This document shows positions 43,983 through 55,520 of a stretch of DNA of 64,000 nucleotides, piece by piece. A model generated the notes under the pieces. It had not been told where the DNA came from, searched no databases, and saw nothing but the letters and a program-made list of their open reading frames with translations. The first letter of the stretch is position 1. Each line of letters opens with the position of its first letter. The position numbers and the translations under genes were made by a program. Origin of the DNA: Albugo candida (Eukaryota > Oomycota > Peronosporomycetes > Albuginales > Albuginaceae); NCBI GenBank assembly GCA_905220665.1, contig CAJNAR010000017.1, positions 186,001-250,000 of the forward strand, in the 5' to 3' direction.

Positions 43983-46900
43983 CTACATTACATGCAGAGC
44001 TCGCAAGATCTCACTAAATTGGTCCCTCATACGATCGGTACGAATGAGTTCATTCATGCCATCTGAGGACTTTGATACAGACATTTTTGTTCCGGCTACA
44101 CCCGCTATTGCTTCCATAGCTGCACGGCAATTTGATAATGCATTTTTTCTGGTATCACTGATGCACATGATCCCAAACACACCTGCAGTCAAGCTATCAG
44201 CGAGCAAAAATACTGTTCCTGAATCACGTTCTGTATCAAAGTAAACACCTCTTGAGCGACAATGCTGGAAGAACGAGCTGCAAGATAGTGTCGCTACGCA
44301 GGGATTACATACATACTCTATGAGCGCGTAAGTTCTTGTTGGAGTAGGTGGTAATACATTCGAGACAATCCCGGACAATCTTGCTTCTCGGATCATCAGA
44401 TCGGTTGCTGATAATGATGAGGGTGGATCATTCTGGACTCCAACTAAAGGAATCTCTTGTGGAAGATGTAAGGAACCTGTCATGGAATTGTAGCTGCCTC
44501 CTCGACTTAATAGTTGAAACAGCGCGAATGAAGCTGCTGTATTTGTCAGGAATGGTTGCAAACCGGTGGCATATAATGTCTTCTTTTGTGTTTGATCATC
44601 CAAACAGACAACGAAATCGACACTGATGTAGCCACAGATACCGTCTTTGGCCAGCGCTTGTCCAATCGCCAAGGACGCGTCCTAAACCATGCATCTTGGT
44701 CAAATAAAATTCACATCGACTGTATCACTTACCTTCAAAACCTCATGATCTATCAGCGTTTGTGGGAACGTGACGCCGAATGTACGCATTTTGGCTGCGG
44801 AAGCCTTATCAAGACCAAATTTTCTCACACGATCGTCAATTTTGGTGTCAGTCTCAAGTGAATGAATCTCATGGGTGGAGGATACACAAACTCGCCGAGA
44901 AGGTTCAATGAACAGATTGGCTCGAACATGTCCTTGTCTTTTTTTTGGGCTTAACTCGATTATGACGCCATATATCCGAATAGCCTGAAGAAAACTTTTC
45001 GAGGATGGAAAAATCTCTGGATGAACGACGAAGATGAAGCTTGATATGTTATTTTGCATCTCTAGCACTAAATTGCGGATCAATTTAGCTTGTATTGGTG
45101 GCTGTAACCAGGATTCAAGCGTTTTGGTACGCAGACGTACTTCTTTGACCGATTGTAGTCGAGATATATCCATCAAAGCAATTCCTGTCCCGAATGGATC
45201 ATAATCCAATCGGAGGACCACAGAAAGTTGGTGCGGATGCGATGCAACCAGCTTTGCGAGAGAAAAAATCAGCTCATTCTCATCGTAGAGATCGATACAA
45301 GCAGGTAACGTGTTGACATTCGCCTTTCTAAAATATCGCTTGCTACCAGAATACGTGGTCGCCTGCAATGATTTTGTTGAATCTAAGCCGAGAATGGGAA
45401 CTCCGAGGATCGTTGCTACCCTTTTGTCTTCCAATCCAGGAAATCCGGGTACCATGTAAGCATTTCTTCCTCTTATACATCGACTCAACCGGTTCAGCGT
45501 ACGTGGTGAATACAAGACAACGCTTGAAAGCGAAAAATGAGATGGGAAACGAGATGCATTTTCAGGACAGATCAACTTAATACGTGCAGCAGCGTCCGAT
45601 ATTCCACCGAGCTGCAACAGCTTCATGTAGTATTGTACGATGTCGTCTGTGAGCTCAAAAGGACAGATGTATATCAGCTCAACATTCTCGTCGATTACGG
45701 CGCATAAACGCTGTAATTGAAGATTTTGCTGGATGGAGAATTGCTCCGTCTTCATTCGTTGCCGAGAATCAATGGAAATAGAAGGAATATGTATTATCGT
45801 TCTTCGTTGCATCCTTATTTTATCCCAGTTTGAGCAGAAAGATCGCATTGAATCGGTAAAGACCATTTCTTGATGTTCTCTTTTAGCTTCTATCTTCAAT
45901 TTTGTGGCTTTATGCGCAGAAAAACGCCTCCAGTTTCGTTGAATGGCTGTCACTTTCCAATATTTGTACCTCATCACCAAAAACCTTTTTCTGTGCATTG
46001 CCATCCGTATGAACGATTGCAACGCGATTGTGGCTCTCTTAGTTCTTTCTGCTCCCTGAAATCGCTGTCCTGGCTTCGATAGCAACATTTTCACTTCATC
46101 TTCATTTCGGATACATGAGATTAAGTCCTTCGTTGTCAAGGGCACGTTGTCAGCCTGCGCAAGTGTCAGAATCCTCTGCCCATTTATATAAGCAATCGGT
46201 ATGAAGTAAAGTGACAAAATTCTTGCCAACGCTTCCAATACTACATCAACACTGCTCCAAATAGGATTGGCGATACGTTGGAAAGCCTCAAACTCGGGTC
46301 TTTTCCGATCGATAATTCCCTGATGTATGACGAAATCGTATGTTTTAGAGATCTCACCTACAAGGGATTTCTAAGCAAACGTGTCGTCAGACTCAAATTG
46401 CATGTTAGCAATTCCTTTGATTTCTAACCGTGACGTCGTTGAGAAATATTGGTGTGATCGCCTTGATAATTCCTATTTTTTTGGATGGATCCCTCCCTGG
46501 TGAGAATCTACTGTCATCTTCTCTACAGCCGCCACCAGGGCTGAGTGAGATTTGATTTGCTAACAAAGCTCCATTGCGCTGTTTAGATTGTAGATCGTTC
46601 GTAAGTACTATTTTCTCTTGCGTTTGCATCTTTCTGCATGGGCTTTGGCTCGTAGGAGTCATAAAATCAAATTTGACTGACATCATATTGTGACTTATTG
46701 CAGTAGTATATGGTGTCGTTTTGATCGGTTCTTCCATGCGATTGTGCAAGTGAGCTGTTCGCTGCATCAATACTCTATCATTTACGCTTAGCGTATTGGA
46801 TGCTTCGCCGATCTGATCCCTGGAAGCCGAGGAGAAATCGCCAGCCTCCCCTCTCTGAACAGTAGGAAGTGATCTCAGAGAAGCGTTATATCTCTTCTTG

Positions 46901-47461
46901 CTGGGTTTACTGGTCAGCAATCCTTGTGTCGGTCGTTTTGGAGATATCAGTTCAGAATGCTGCTTTGTGGGTAGGCACTTGTACTTTTCCTTCACAGAAT
47001 GCAGCTGCTACATAACACATAGGATCAATTTCATTCAACCAATGCAAGATGAATGATACCTTTCGGATGAGGTCAACAGACAACTCTTGGAATGAAGACT
47101 TTCGTTCCAGCGACGAGTTTGCTGATGATGGGATTTGCCGAGGGGGAGATGCAACAAAAGGTAGCCCAGTTTGTGTTTTTCTACCGTAGTGTGCCACTCC
47201 TTTGTATAGTAAATCGACTTTGGCTTGTATCTCTCGCTCCGCACGATCCAAGATATTTTGCAGCGTTTCTAGGTCTTTAGATGGGTTTACACTTACAATA
47301 GGGGCAGGATAGTCTTCGAATGGTGTTGCATCTGCTATGTATGTTTCAGTGGTCTGTTTTCTACCCGATATCTCTGCTCTTATTTCTCTCAATTCTTGTT
47401 GAGTTTGCAGCAAGATTCGCCCGATATCTTCCGTGTGGTGCTTTTGTTCCAAATGATCCAT
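43983..47461 (-). CDS. IQCH: IQ motif-containing protein H (ciliary/flagellar)
   Basis: Four exons: 47,060-47,461, 46,429-47,007, 44,733-46,352 and 43,983-44,681. All introns (52, 76 and 51 nt) are phase 0, giving 1,099 residues (human about 1,027). The N-terminal helix resembles animal IQCH (TEDIGRILLQTQQELREIR). Two IQ-like calmodulin sites (IALQSFIRMAMHRKRF and TAIQRNWRRF) precede the conserved core: RTIIHIPSISID, LQRLCAVIDENVELIYICPF, TYSGSKRYFRKANVNTLP, and GYISVDFVV in the last exon. The central and C-terminal half has an ATP-grasp-like layout. IQCH is a sperm flagellum and axoneme-associated protein in animals; in a zoospore-forming protist a flagellar role is inferred. Start: ATG at 47,459-47,461; an upstream GTG-initiated extension is unlikely. 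Divergent from the PH-SNARE gene, 157 bp apart. Confidence 0.92.
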
Positions 47462-47618
47462 CCCGTCTAGAAGCGCCGAAGTGTAGTCACAACATGCAGC
47501 TATTCTTGGAACCACTCAAAACGATAGGTGGAAGCTTGGATAAGAACATCGAGTCAACAATCACCTCTGTATCGAGACTGGCCATTATAGAACAAGCAGC
47601 TCCCACACAAATTGTAAT

Positions 47619-48812
47619 ATGCTTCCGGCTATCAACGAACAACACTTAGCGCGGTATACACCCACATCGTGTGAAGGGTATGTTACCAAGCGCGGTCATT
47701 TCCGCAAATCTTGGCGTGTTCGTTACTTAGTGATCTGCGGAGTGACCATGCAAGTATCATATTACGAAAGCAAAGACTCTTACAAAAACAGAAATGCTAC
47801 TCCAAAAGGTTCTTTCATCCTTCAGAATGTTGAAAAGCACGAATACTGGATCAGTCGTATGGTCACTGGCAGCGTCAAAGAGAGACCGTTTGGTTTTAAG
47901 ATGGTTGGGCATGCACCTAAGCAAGGTTATGTTGAATTAGACGTCTTTGTCGATTCCCTATCGAATATGGATCAGTGGCTTGACGTGATAAATAATGGTC
48001 TCAAGGCTAATAAACGTATGGCTAGGGAAGCTTTTATGGCAGGTGATGAGATTTTTGCCCTGCTCTGTCCTTGAAATCTTACAAGTTTGCTTCTTAGAAA
48101 TGGACACGACGAAAGGCGTGCTTGGGTTCTCTTTTGCAGGAACGACATCGAAACAACAAGTCAAAGAGCTCAAATCTAGAAAATCCGATTACATCCACGA
48201 AGCACTGCAGCAAATAGAAATGGCCAAAAGTGCTGGGAGTGCTGCATGCGATGAAATTGTTGCCCAAGGAGGTAAGCCACACTGCGATTTCGCTATTCCT
48301 GGTGCTTACCTGAGTAAACATAGAGCAACTGGGAAAAGTGGAACAGAATTTGAGCAACATAGAGAGCGATTTAAATCATTCGGAAAAGCTCATCAAAAGT
48401 ATTCGACATCCACTCCGTTATTTCTTTTCTAAAACTCATCATCATGAGAAGGACGCTATGTCGAAAAACAATACAAATCATCGTTCTCACCACCATCAGA
48501 CAGGGATTCTGCACATGAGAAAAAATGACGGAAAAATCGAGCACGTAGCGGAGGAGGTAAATGGATTGAATCTTTTATCTATAGTATCATAATTCACACA
48601 TTGCTTAGATCTGTGTGCCAACGAACGATTTAGAGAAGCTTGCGATGGCTTTGAAAGAATTGGAGGTACAAGCACAGCTGATCAATTCGGAGGCAGTAAA
48701 AAGCAATGATCAGATAACTCGCATCGAAGGCCAGCTTTCTGGAATCAATGATAGGATACAGTCACAAACCACTCAGGTTGTCGCATCTTCCGGAAAGAAA
48801 AATCTATTTTAG
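47619..48812 (+). CDS. PH domain fused to a SNAP-25/29-like Qbc-SNARE
   Basis: Four exons (47,619-48,042; 48,098-48,271; 48,324-48,556; 48,609-48,812) join without a frame break to 344 residues. Introns are 55, 52 and 52 nt. Residues about 15-140 form a PH domain: CEGYVTKRGHFRKSWRVRYL, VSYYESKDSYKN, KGSFILQNVEKHEYW, ending in the helix MDQWLDVINNGLKANKR. Residues about 175-240 form a Qb-type SNARE motif (HEALQQIEMAKSAGSA, EQLGKVEQNLSNIESDLNHS). Residues about 275-340 form a Qc-type motif (LEKLAMALKELEVQAQLINS, NDQITRIEGQLSGINDRIQ). Central Gln residues are present in both. There is no transmembrane segment and no Cys cluster for palmitoylation. The His-rich linker (THHHEKD, HRSHHHQTG) separates the helices. 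The PH domain probably supplies membrane attachment. Confidence 0.88.
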
Positions 48813-48899
48813 AGCACTTTGTACACTTTTGAATTATATATAACATGAACGCCAGCCTCTTGAGCAGCAATATAATCATATTCATGTTATCTCGCATAA

Positions 48900-51800
48900 A
48901 TGACGGTCGACACGCAGGAACAGGCTACGTCTGAGCAATCCACTAGAAATGTTGAGGATCTCAAGCAGTTTTACCACGAATCACCCGCTGTACAAACGGG
49001 TTCCATTCTTAGAAACGGCGCAAAATACAGCTTCGAGCGGCGGCGAATTCAGCATACAGAAGCACAAGAGACCTATAATGAGGCGGTGCGACTGAGTAAC
49101 CATGACTTCGAGGAATTAATCATCAGCGAATGCACTAAGTCAAAAGACAAGCTAGAAGGCTTTGACGAAAGGCTTTCTGCTGAATTCTTAGCGTTCGAAG
49201 ATACATCATTTATATTCAGCGCGAATTATGAGGATGTACTGAGTGCATGGGCTGAATGCGAGGCAACTTATCAAAAGCGATCAAACGAGATTGAGAACTT
49301 GTCAACCATTTTAGAAAGCACGGAACATCGACGTTCACGTGTAGTTAGCAAAGAATTACAAAGATACACTGAGATTTTGCTGGAAATCGAATATGTCTTA
49401 CCCTCAGCGATAGAGCGTATCGTCGAAAAAGAAGCATACAAATCAAACGTTGTAGTGCTAAGAAACCTACAGCAATATACATCTTTGATCGAGAAACTAC
49501 TATCCGCAAATGTGGACGCACTTCGGAATGCACGTGTGCTTTGGGAGGGTGGTCGACGACGCTGGAGACAGTCTTACCACAATAGACAAATTGATCAGCT
49601 CAAGACTTCTTTGATGTCTTCAGATTTCTTATTCTCGAGGGAGATGCAGCAGACATTAGAAATTTGGCGTGCGGACGTAGAAATCATACATTCCGATAAC
49701 AGATTACGTGTATTATCGGAAATGCAAAACGTTGGCGCATATCTTACGGTAGACAAGATACAGGCAGTAAGGACACAGATGGCTTCGTTTGACGTTGATG
49801 AAAATGGACTTAATGAACGCTGCTTCAAATCTATTCGACTGATACAAGATCAACAAAAACGAGCTCTACGTAAGCATTGTGAAAACACACGACAAGCTCT
49901 ACACCAATGCACGGGTATCTTCCATTCCACTGAGCTATCAAAATGCAAACAAAGGCTTGAGGTGTATTTACAAGATAAAACGTTTGCAGAATTCTTTCAA
50001 ATGGCTGGTGATTTGAGGTTGGTACTAGATACTGTATCAAACTCGCTTGAAGATTCGAAAGTCATTTCTCATGCAGAACTTTTGCGTCTAACTGATCTAC
50101 TTGATGTCATCGCGAATGCCTTGACAAGCTTGATACTCGAAAAAGACCATGAGAATATTTTACAATCAGTCAAGTGCTTGCTGGAGACACTACGAGAAAA
50201 TGAAGGAAATGACTTGATGGAAGATCTACTCACACTTGGGACTCATCTCGATAGTTTGCAAAAGCTGCCGGACTTGCATATTTCCAGTAGTCGAGAATTG
50301 AGCCAAATACAAAACGATCTTAATTTTGCCTTAGGCTCAAACAAAGTGGAAGAAACGGACAATAAGCTTCTCGCAGCTACTCTGAAGAATACTCCAATCC
50401 ACGAGAACGCTACTATGGATCCGAAGATAATCTACGACATTCGACGCCGCTTGAGCATCTTTGTTTATTCCTCTGGTCTTGAAGAGGAATTTCATAAGCT
50501 ACTCCTGTACATTCGGCATCAATTGTTACAGCAGCAAAGAGCTTTAGAATTATCGAATGACGCAATACTTCCATACGAGACGTCTATACTCTCAACATCT
50601 GAGGAGGACGGCAAAGCCATACAAACGTTTATTGTAGCCACGCAAACGAAGAACAAAGCGATACAGATTGGATTAGAACGGTACATCTGCTTCATCCACG
50701 ATATTGCTGCTTCAAAGGAGGCGATGCAAGAGGATATCGAGTGGGTAAGTTCTTCGGTGGCGAGCTTATTACGGTCAACAATGGAAGGCAATGCTCGAGA
50801 CTTGCAGATTTTGGAGAACAATTTCAATAAAGCAAGCCTATTACTACGCCATGCACCGGATGCATGCAGTCTTGATCGTGAACTTAAGGAAGTCACAGAT
50901 ATAAACACTCACTTCGAGGATGCATATCGCTCATACGATTTTCACATCAAATGTGTAGCACCAATCCAGTACCAAGCATCTCAAGCGATATTACACAGAT
51001 ATCTACAATTTCTGGTGAAGCACATTAGGCTTGTCGTGGAAGCTGGACTCGAAGTTGAGAACATTGAAATCTCTGCGAGCAGATCCAGTTTAGAGAAATT
51101 GTTTCTACCGAGTGAGATCGAAGAGATGGTGGCCCGAATCCAAATCTCTTCGTCAAGCGAAGCAGATGCTACTGAGGCAAATTCTAGTCAAAGTGACTTG
51201 ATTAATAGAAGAAGCCAAGACGATGCCGAGAAGACCAACTTCAAACAGTACCTCCATCGACTACGAAATTTCCGAGATCTAGATCGGACTAATGCAATGA
51301 GTGATTTGCTTCGAGCACTTTTATTTGAATCTGGCACCGATCAAGTGCCAAGTGAACGTTTGCAGCATTTCGATGGAAATACAATCATTACGGAAGATAT
51401 AGCATCAGAAGTCCGTAGCGAAAGTGCTGGCGATGAAAGTAATGAATGTGTCATATTTTTCAAACGAAACTTGGACTTTCGACTCCCCAAAAAGCTATTG
51501 CCGGATGGTGTTGTTCTGTCAATGCTAGAAAAGTATTGTGAAGATATATCTATACAACTGGATGACTTCTCGAACAACGTTTTCCAGTCAATTGAATTGG
51601 CAGAGTTAGAAAGAGCGAACGAATGCAAAATTCTTTTAGATGCAATGCTGAATGAAAACTGCAGGCGGAAGGCAAAGGCAGAGACTGAAATGTATCAAAC
51701 TCGCATAGCCGAACTCGCAAAACATCAAGATCATTTTGAAAATTTTATGTCGAGGATCAGTAAGAAGCTTGGAGAATTACAGAAAAGCTTCTTAGCAACT

Positions 51801-53654
51801 TCTCACGAGATACATGACCAATTTGAAAAGTATCGAGTTCTACAGCTCAGCTTACAGACGTGCTTACCCCTACAAACCAACCTGAGCTCATTGAAGAGCG
51901 TGAAAGTCAAGTACAATAAAAATGCCGCAGCCTTTAAAGCTGACACCAGAAAAATCCTTGACAGCTTTAAGCAACGAAACGAAAAAGAAGTTATGAGGAT
52001 GGATACGATGTTGAGAGACTATATCGATCATTGTCGGAAGCGTGCCTTCCAAGAGGACACAATCACAGGCATAGCCTCCGACCATGACTATCACCTGCAC
52101 GAAATCAACAACCTTGAGATAGCGTTGGTCGCATTTGCAAAGAAAGTAGATACTGGATTTCATCAACAAAGATTGTTTCTCTTAGATACATTGGAACAGA
52201 CTAGAGAAGAGATACTTAGCAAGAGTAGCAACTTTGAGGAGCGATATCGAGCAGTATATCAGAACTTGGAGCTGAAAGGAGGCCTGGGTCTCAAGTTTGG
52301 ACACCCAAAACGGAACGCACAAATCAAGTTCTGGTCTGAAGTCCACCGTACTGATCGTGATGTCGACGACATCGATAACCTATTGCAGAATACAAACACA
52401 AAGCTCAGCTTTTACTTGAAAAGTGAACAAACGGAAAGTGAAGGGTTTGTATTCATATCGGATACTTTTCGTAAAATGTGTATCTTGCGGTCAAAGTTTT
52501 ACTATCGCGGCGTTTACTTTCATTTGTTGAAGTGCAAAGTACAATTGAAGCCAAAATCTGTACACTTTCTGCTTCTTTACCCAAATGAGCAGTACCTGAT
52601 GAATACAGAAGTAGAAATGTTCAACACGGTCAAATTTGTGGATGAAACGTCGTCAATACAGGACGATGATTGTATGTACCCGCTCAACTCTTCCTTCTCG
52701 CTTTTATTTGAGGAAATCAAAGCCAATTTGGTGGAGGAGACACGGAAGATGTATCACGACGAAGGTAGATCAGCCGATTTAAGCGAATATCCGGATGGAT
52801 GTCCTCCGTCTTTGAACGAGTATCTGAGCGAAACACAGCTAAAATTTCAAGCAGTAATACGACACCGTAAGGCACAGTATCAACAAGAGATCAATACATT
52901 TCGCAATATTCTCGAGCTCGCAATTGATGCGATTTTCCAAATTGTTTTGGAAAACTCGCGTGCCTGGATGTCTAACGTAGAAGAAGTTTACACGCAGCAG
53001 GTCCAATCGACAAATGACTCTCTGAAGACTGTGGACTCTGTGGAAACAGTACATAATGCCGACAACCAGGCTGTGCGGACGTTCTACAGAGTATTTCTCG
53101 TGTTCGAGCACAACGTATCAGCAGTCTCTGAAGCATTTTTGAGTCTATTGGATTCCTGTGTTCTGGATGAGCACGATCTCGTAATAGCGCAAGATGACCC
53201 TCCCATTGAACGGAAAAGAAAATCATTAAGAAAATTGCAGAAATTGGCACAAATAGCCGAATGTGGAGACAAGCGTGAAGTGCCGCATTCACTTCAAGAG
53301 TTGGACATGTGGAAGAAAGCTGGAGAATCACCCCGTTTTTCAAAACGAGCAATATCACCAATACCAGAGTCTGTACCTCGACAAAGCTTGGAGAAACACA
53401 TTCAACCAGAACAACTTGATAGTATTTTGGAGGGTATCGATCAAGAAATTCTCAAACTTCCCGGAGTAAGAGATCATGGATCTGGGACTAGCGCTATTTT
53501 ATCTACACCTCTTCATCGCAAGGTGATTAAATGTCGCAATGAATCTCACTTTTTCTTCACAGCACATGCTTCTGCAATCATTGCACGATTGTCAAGTAAG
53601 TTTAGTAGAAGCAGTGTCCAAAATCAAAGTAGTATTAGCACGGAATTCGCTTAA
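48900..53654 (+). CDS. CCDC180: CCDC180-like giant coiled-coil protein (ciliary)
   Basis: A single uninterrupted frame of 1,584 residues from ATG 48,900. It is almost entirely predicted helix: long Glu/Lys/Gln/Leu-rich stretches broken by acidic linkers (about residues 750-830). The N-terminal third fits the DUF4455 layout (RNLQQYTSLIEKLLSANVDA, ARVLWEGGRRRWRQSYHNRQ). The C-terminal third fits DUF4456 (TFRKMCILRSKFYYRGVYFH, with EIKANLVEETRKMYHDEG). Animal CCDC180 is about 1,650 residues and is a ciliary or axonemal protein. The last about 44 residues may be intronic: a GT at 53,523 and an AG at 53,562 would be a 40-nt intron giving RK-HMLLQSLHDCQ instead. It begins 87 bp after the PH-SNARE stop. 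Confidence 0.82.
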   Translation: MTVDTQEQATSEQSTRNVEDLKQFYHESPAVQTGSILRNGAKYSFERRRIQHTEAQETYNEAVRLSNHDFEELIISECTKSKDKLEGFDERLSAEFLAFEDTSFIFSANYEDVLSAWAECEATYQKRSNEIENLSTILESTEHRRSRVVSKELQRYTEILLEIEYVLPSAIERIVEKEAYKSNVVVLRNLQQYTSLIEKLLSANVDALRNARVLWEGGRRRWRQSYHNRQIDQLKTSLMSSDFLFSREMQQTLEIWRADVEIIHSDNRLRVLSEMQNVGAYLTVDKIQAVRTQMASFDVDENGLNERCFKSIRLIQDQQKRALRKHCENTRQALHQCTGIFHSTELSKCKQRLEVYLQDKTFAEFFQMAGDLRLVLDTVSNSLEDSKVISHAELLRLTDLLDVIANALTSLILEKDHENILQSVKCLLETLRENEGNDLMEDLLTLGTHLDSLQKLPDLHISSSRELSQIQNDLNFALGSNKVEETDNKLLAATLKNTPIHENATMDPKIIYDIRRRLSIFVYSSGLEEEFHKLLLYIRHQLLQQQRALELSNDAILPYETSILSTSEEDGKAIQTFIVATQTKNKAIQIGLERYICFIHDIAASKEAMQEDIEWVSSSVASLLRSTMEGNARDLQILENNFNKASLLLRHAPDACSLDRELKEVTDINTHFEDAYRSYDFHIKCVAPIQYQASQAILHRYLQFLVKHIRLVVEAGLEVENIEISASRSSLEKLFLPSEIEEMVARIQISSSSEADATEANSSQSDLINRRSQDDAEKTNFKQYLHRLRNFRDLDRTNAMSDLLRALLFESGTDQVPSERLQHFDGNTIITEDIASEVRSESAGDESNECVIFFKRNLDFRLPKKLLPDGVVLSMLEKYCEDISIQLDDFSNNVFQSIELAELERANECKILLDAMLNENCRRKAKAETEMYQTRIAELAKHQDHFENFMSRISKKLGELQKSFLATSHEIHDQFEKYRVLQLSLQTCLPLQTNLSSLKSVKVKYNKNAAAFKADTRKILDSFKQRNEKEVMRMDTMLRDYIDHCRKRAFQEDTITGIASDHDYHLHEINNLEIALVAFAKKVDTGFHQQRLFLLDTLEQTREEILSKSSNFEERYRAVYQNLELKGGLGLKFGHPKRNAQIKFWSEVHRTDRDVDDIDNLLQNTNTKLSFYLKSEQTESEGFVFISDTFRKMCILRSKFYYRGVYFHLLKCKVQLKPKSVHFLLLYPNEQYLMNTEVEMFNTVKFVDETSSIQDDDCMYPLNSSFSLLFEEIKANLVEETRKMYHDEGRSADLSEYPDGCPPSLNEYLSETQLKFQAVIRHRKAQYQQEINTFRNILELAIDAIFQIVLENSRAWMSNVEEVYTQQVQSTNDSLKTVDSVETVHNADNQAVRTFYRVFLVFEHNVSAVSEAFLSLLDSCVLDEHDLVIAQDDPPIERKRKSLRKLQKLAQIAECGDKREVPHSLQELDMWKKAGESPRFSKRAISPIPESVPRQSLEKHIQPEQLDSILEGIDQEILKLPGVRDHGSGTSAILSTPLHRKVIKCRNESHFFFTAHASAIIARLSSKFSRSSVQNQSSISTEFA

Positions 53655-53700
53655 AATACGAAAACACAGATGCATCCAATACATTTACCATTGCAGTTGT

Positions 53701-55027
53701 ATGAATGTAACGTTACGCCTGTCTGAGCCGAGCACAATCTTAATGAATCACGGGTATGACAATGAGAGCGCGACAGAATTCGAATCAACTCATTTGCCCG
53801 CCTACCTTTTGGCTTTACCGATCTACAAGGATGCCGCATCACCGCTTTTAGGAGAATATCGAGAAAATAGGCGATCGCAGATAGCACACTCATTGATACA
53901 TAAGCAAAATGGCGAAGAAGTTCAAATGATACCAGCGGCAACTTCCCGCCACGTCGGATCAATCATCCGAGCATCATTCATTGCTAATATCGTACGTGTC
54001 ATCAGTTCGCTTGCTTGACTACAAGATCTGTTCTACTTTGCGTTTTAGCTTTTGGCGTGCGGCAAATTGTATGCTGCGATAAGTAGTGGTTCTCTGTCAG
54101 TATTGTCGTCATTGGTAGATTCGATACTCGATTTGACTTCGCAAGGACTCTTTTGGTTTTCTGATAAACGAATGCATACGCCCAGTAGCAGGTATCCTGC
54201 TGGTCGTCGTCGTTTGGAACCTATTGCAGTCATTATATCTGCAACGTTGATGGGGATGGCAGCTTTAGAGGTGATTCAAAAAGCGGTAGAAACGTTAATA
54301 ATCGGCTACGAAGGTACCCTGCCAAGTATCAATATGACTCAACTCACGATAGCAGTCCTACTTTTTGCAATTTCAACTAAAACAATCCTTTGGTATCTTT
54401 GCTACCGCATTGGCCTGACTTCACCAACAGCAAAAGCTCTAGCACAGGTTTTCAACTCGTATCGTAACAATTCAAAGCAAACTAAAGTGCACATTTTTGT
54501 AGGACCATCGGAACGACGTACTAAGCAACATCGCTGCTGTTATCACATCCCTCACAACCAAAGTACATGAGAATCTATGGTATGTTGACTCCGTCGGAGC
54601 GATTTTGATTTCGCTATACATCGCAATCAGCTGGCTCGCGACAGGATCAGAGCAAGTTCAACGTCTCGTAGGCTTGCGTGAGTGCGAAGGTTTCATTTGA
54701 TCCCGATATAAGCTAAACGCGTTTTCTATAGAGGCTGACCCGGTCTTTATTGAGAAACTCCGAGATTTTACTAACAACCATCACCCACAAATGCAAGCTG
54801 ACATAATACGAGCGTATCATTTTGGAAGTAATTACCTGGTGGAAGTGGAGGTGATACTACCAGAAAAGATGTCTGTACGGGAAGCTCATGACATTAGCTT
54901 AGACCTACAAAAGAAGATTGAGGAGTTTGACAGTGTAGAGCGGGCATTTGTACATGTCGATTATTTAGCCAGAGGATATGACGAGCATAAAGACCCAACA
55001 TTGCGTCGGTCTACTTCGAGCTGTTAG
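53701..55027 (+). CDS. Cation diffusion facilitator (CDF/MTP) metal transporter
   Basis: Four exons: 53,701-53,991, 54,049-54,447, 54,503-54,677 and 54,732-55,027 (introns 57, 55 and 54 nt), giving 386 residues. Transporter of divalent metals out of the cytosol by metal/proton antiport. Motifs: TM1 LLACGKLYAAISSGSLSVLS; TM2 metal site DSILD (DxxxD) in LVDSILDLTSQGLFWFS; the loop SSRYPAGRRRLEPIAVIISA; TM5 site DHRND (DxxxD) at the start of exon 3; TM6 VGAILISLYIAISWLATGS. The cytosolic ferredoxin-like C-terminal domain (FGSNYLVEVEVILPEKMSVR, FVHVDYLARGYDEHKDP) is complete. Asp at both ends of both sites, rather than His, is the pattern of the Mn-type CDF group; substrate Mn/Fe is inferred, Zn not excluded. 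Only 46 bp follow the CCDC180 stop. Confidence 0.93.
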
Positions 55028-55520
55028 GGAAAACTCTATAATGATACTCCTTGCACATGATTTATCCGTCAACTCTGAGAGACCGCAAACATTTTTGTCA
55101 TCTCAATTATAATTCAATGGCACCGCGATGTCAACGAAGTGAAATGTATGTAAACGTTGATCAATGCCGAGGCGAAAGTCCACTGCATTTTCATTTGTAA
55201 CTAGAACCGATTTCTCTTATCATTATATTACTTTGGGATATGCATTTTGTACGCATGTCTTCAAAGTGCCTCAAACCTCAGAGACGGTCTCGTCCAGAAC
55301 ACCAACTAGCATTAAAAAGATAGCTGGTGTATCGGAAGTACGATAATTTGCCATAACAAATCTTCGCTTCGGCAGTACGATGATGGGAAAGTGAATAAAG
55401 TCATCATATATTGCACAGTGATGCAATACAATACTGCCCACCAGCTCTCGACCAATTTGCGGTCTTTTGTAACATATAAATAGCACGGTGAACAAAAAAG
55501 CTTCGCTCAGACTATGATCA
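55028..55520. other. Intergenic region between CDF transporter and CCDC13
   Basis: AT-rich, with no gene recognised. Short frames on both strands (for example 55,164-55,346 plus and 55,271-55,636 minus) lack motifs. It should include the CDF terminator and the CCDC13 promoter. Confidence 0.4.

Noticed and set aside
50519..50908. Minus-strand 129-codon frame
   Set aside because: Opposite the CCDC180 exon; antisense of coiled-coil codons often stays open.
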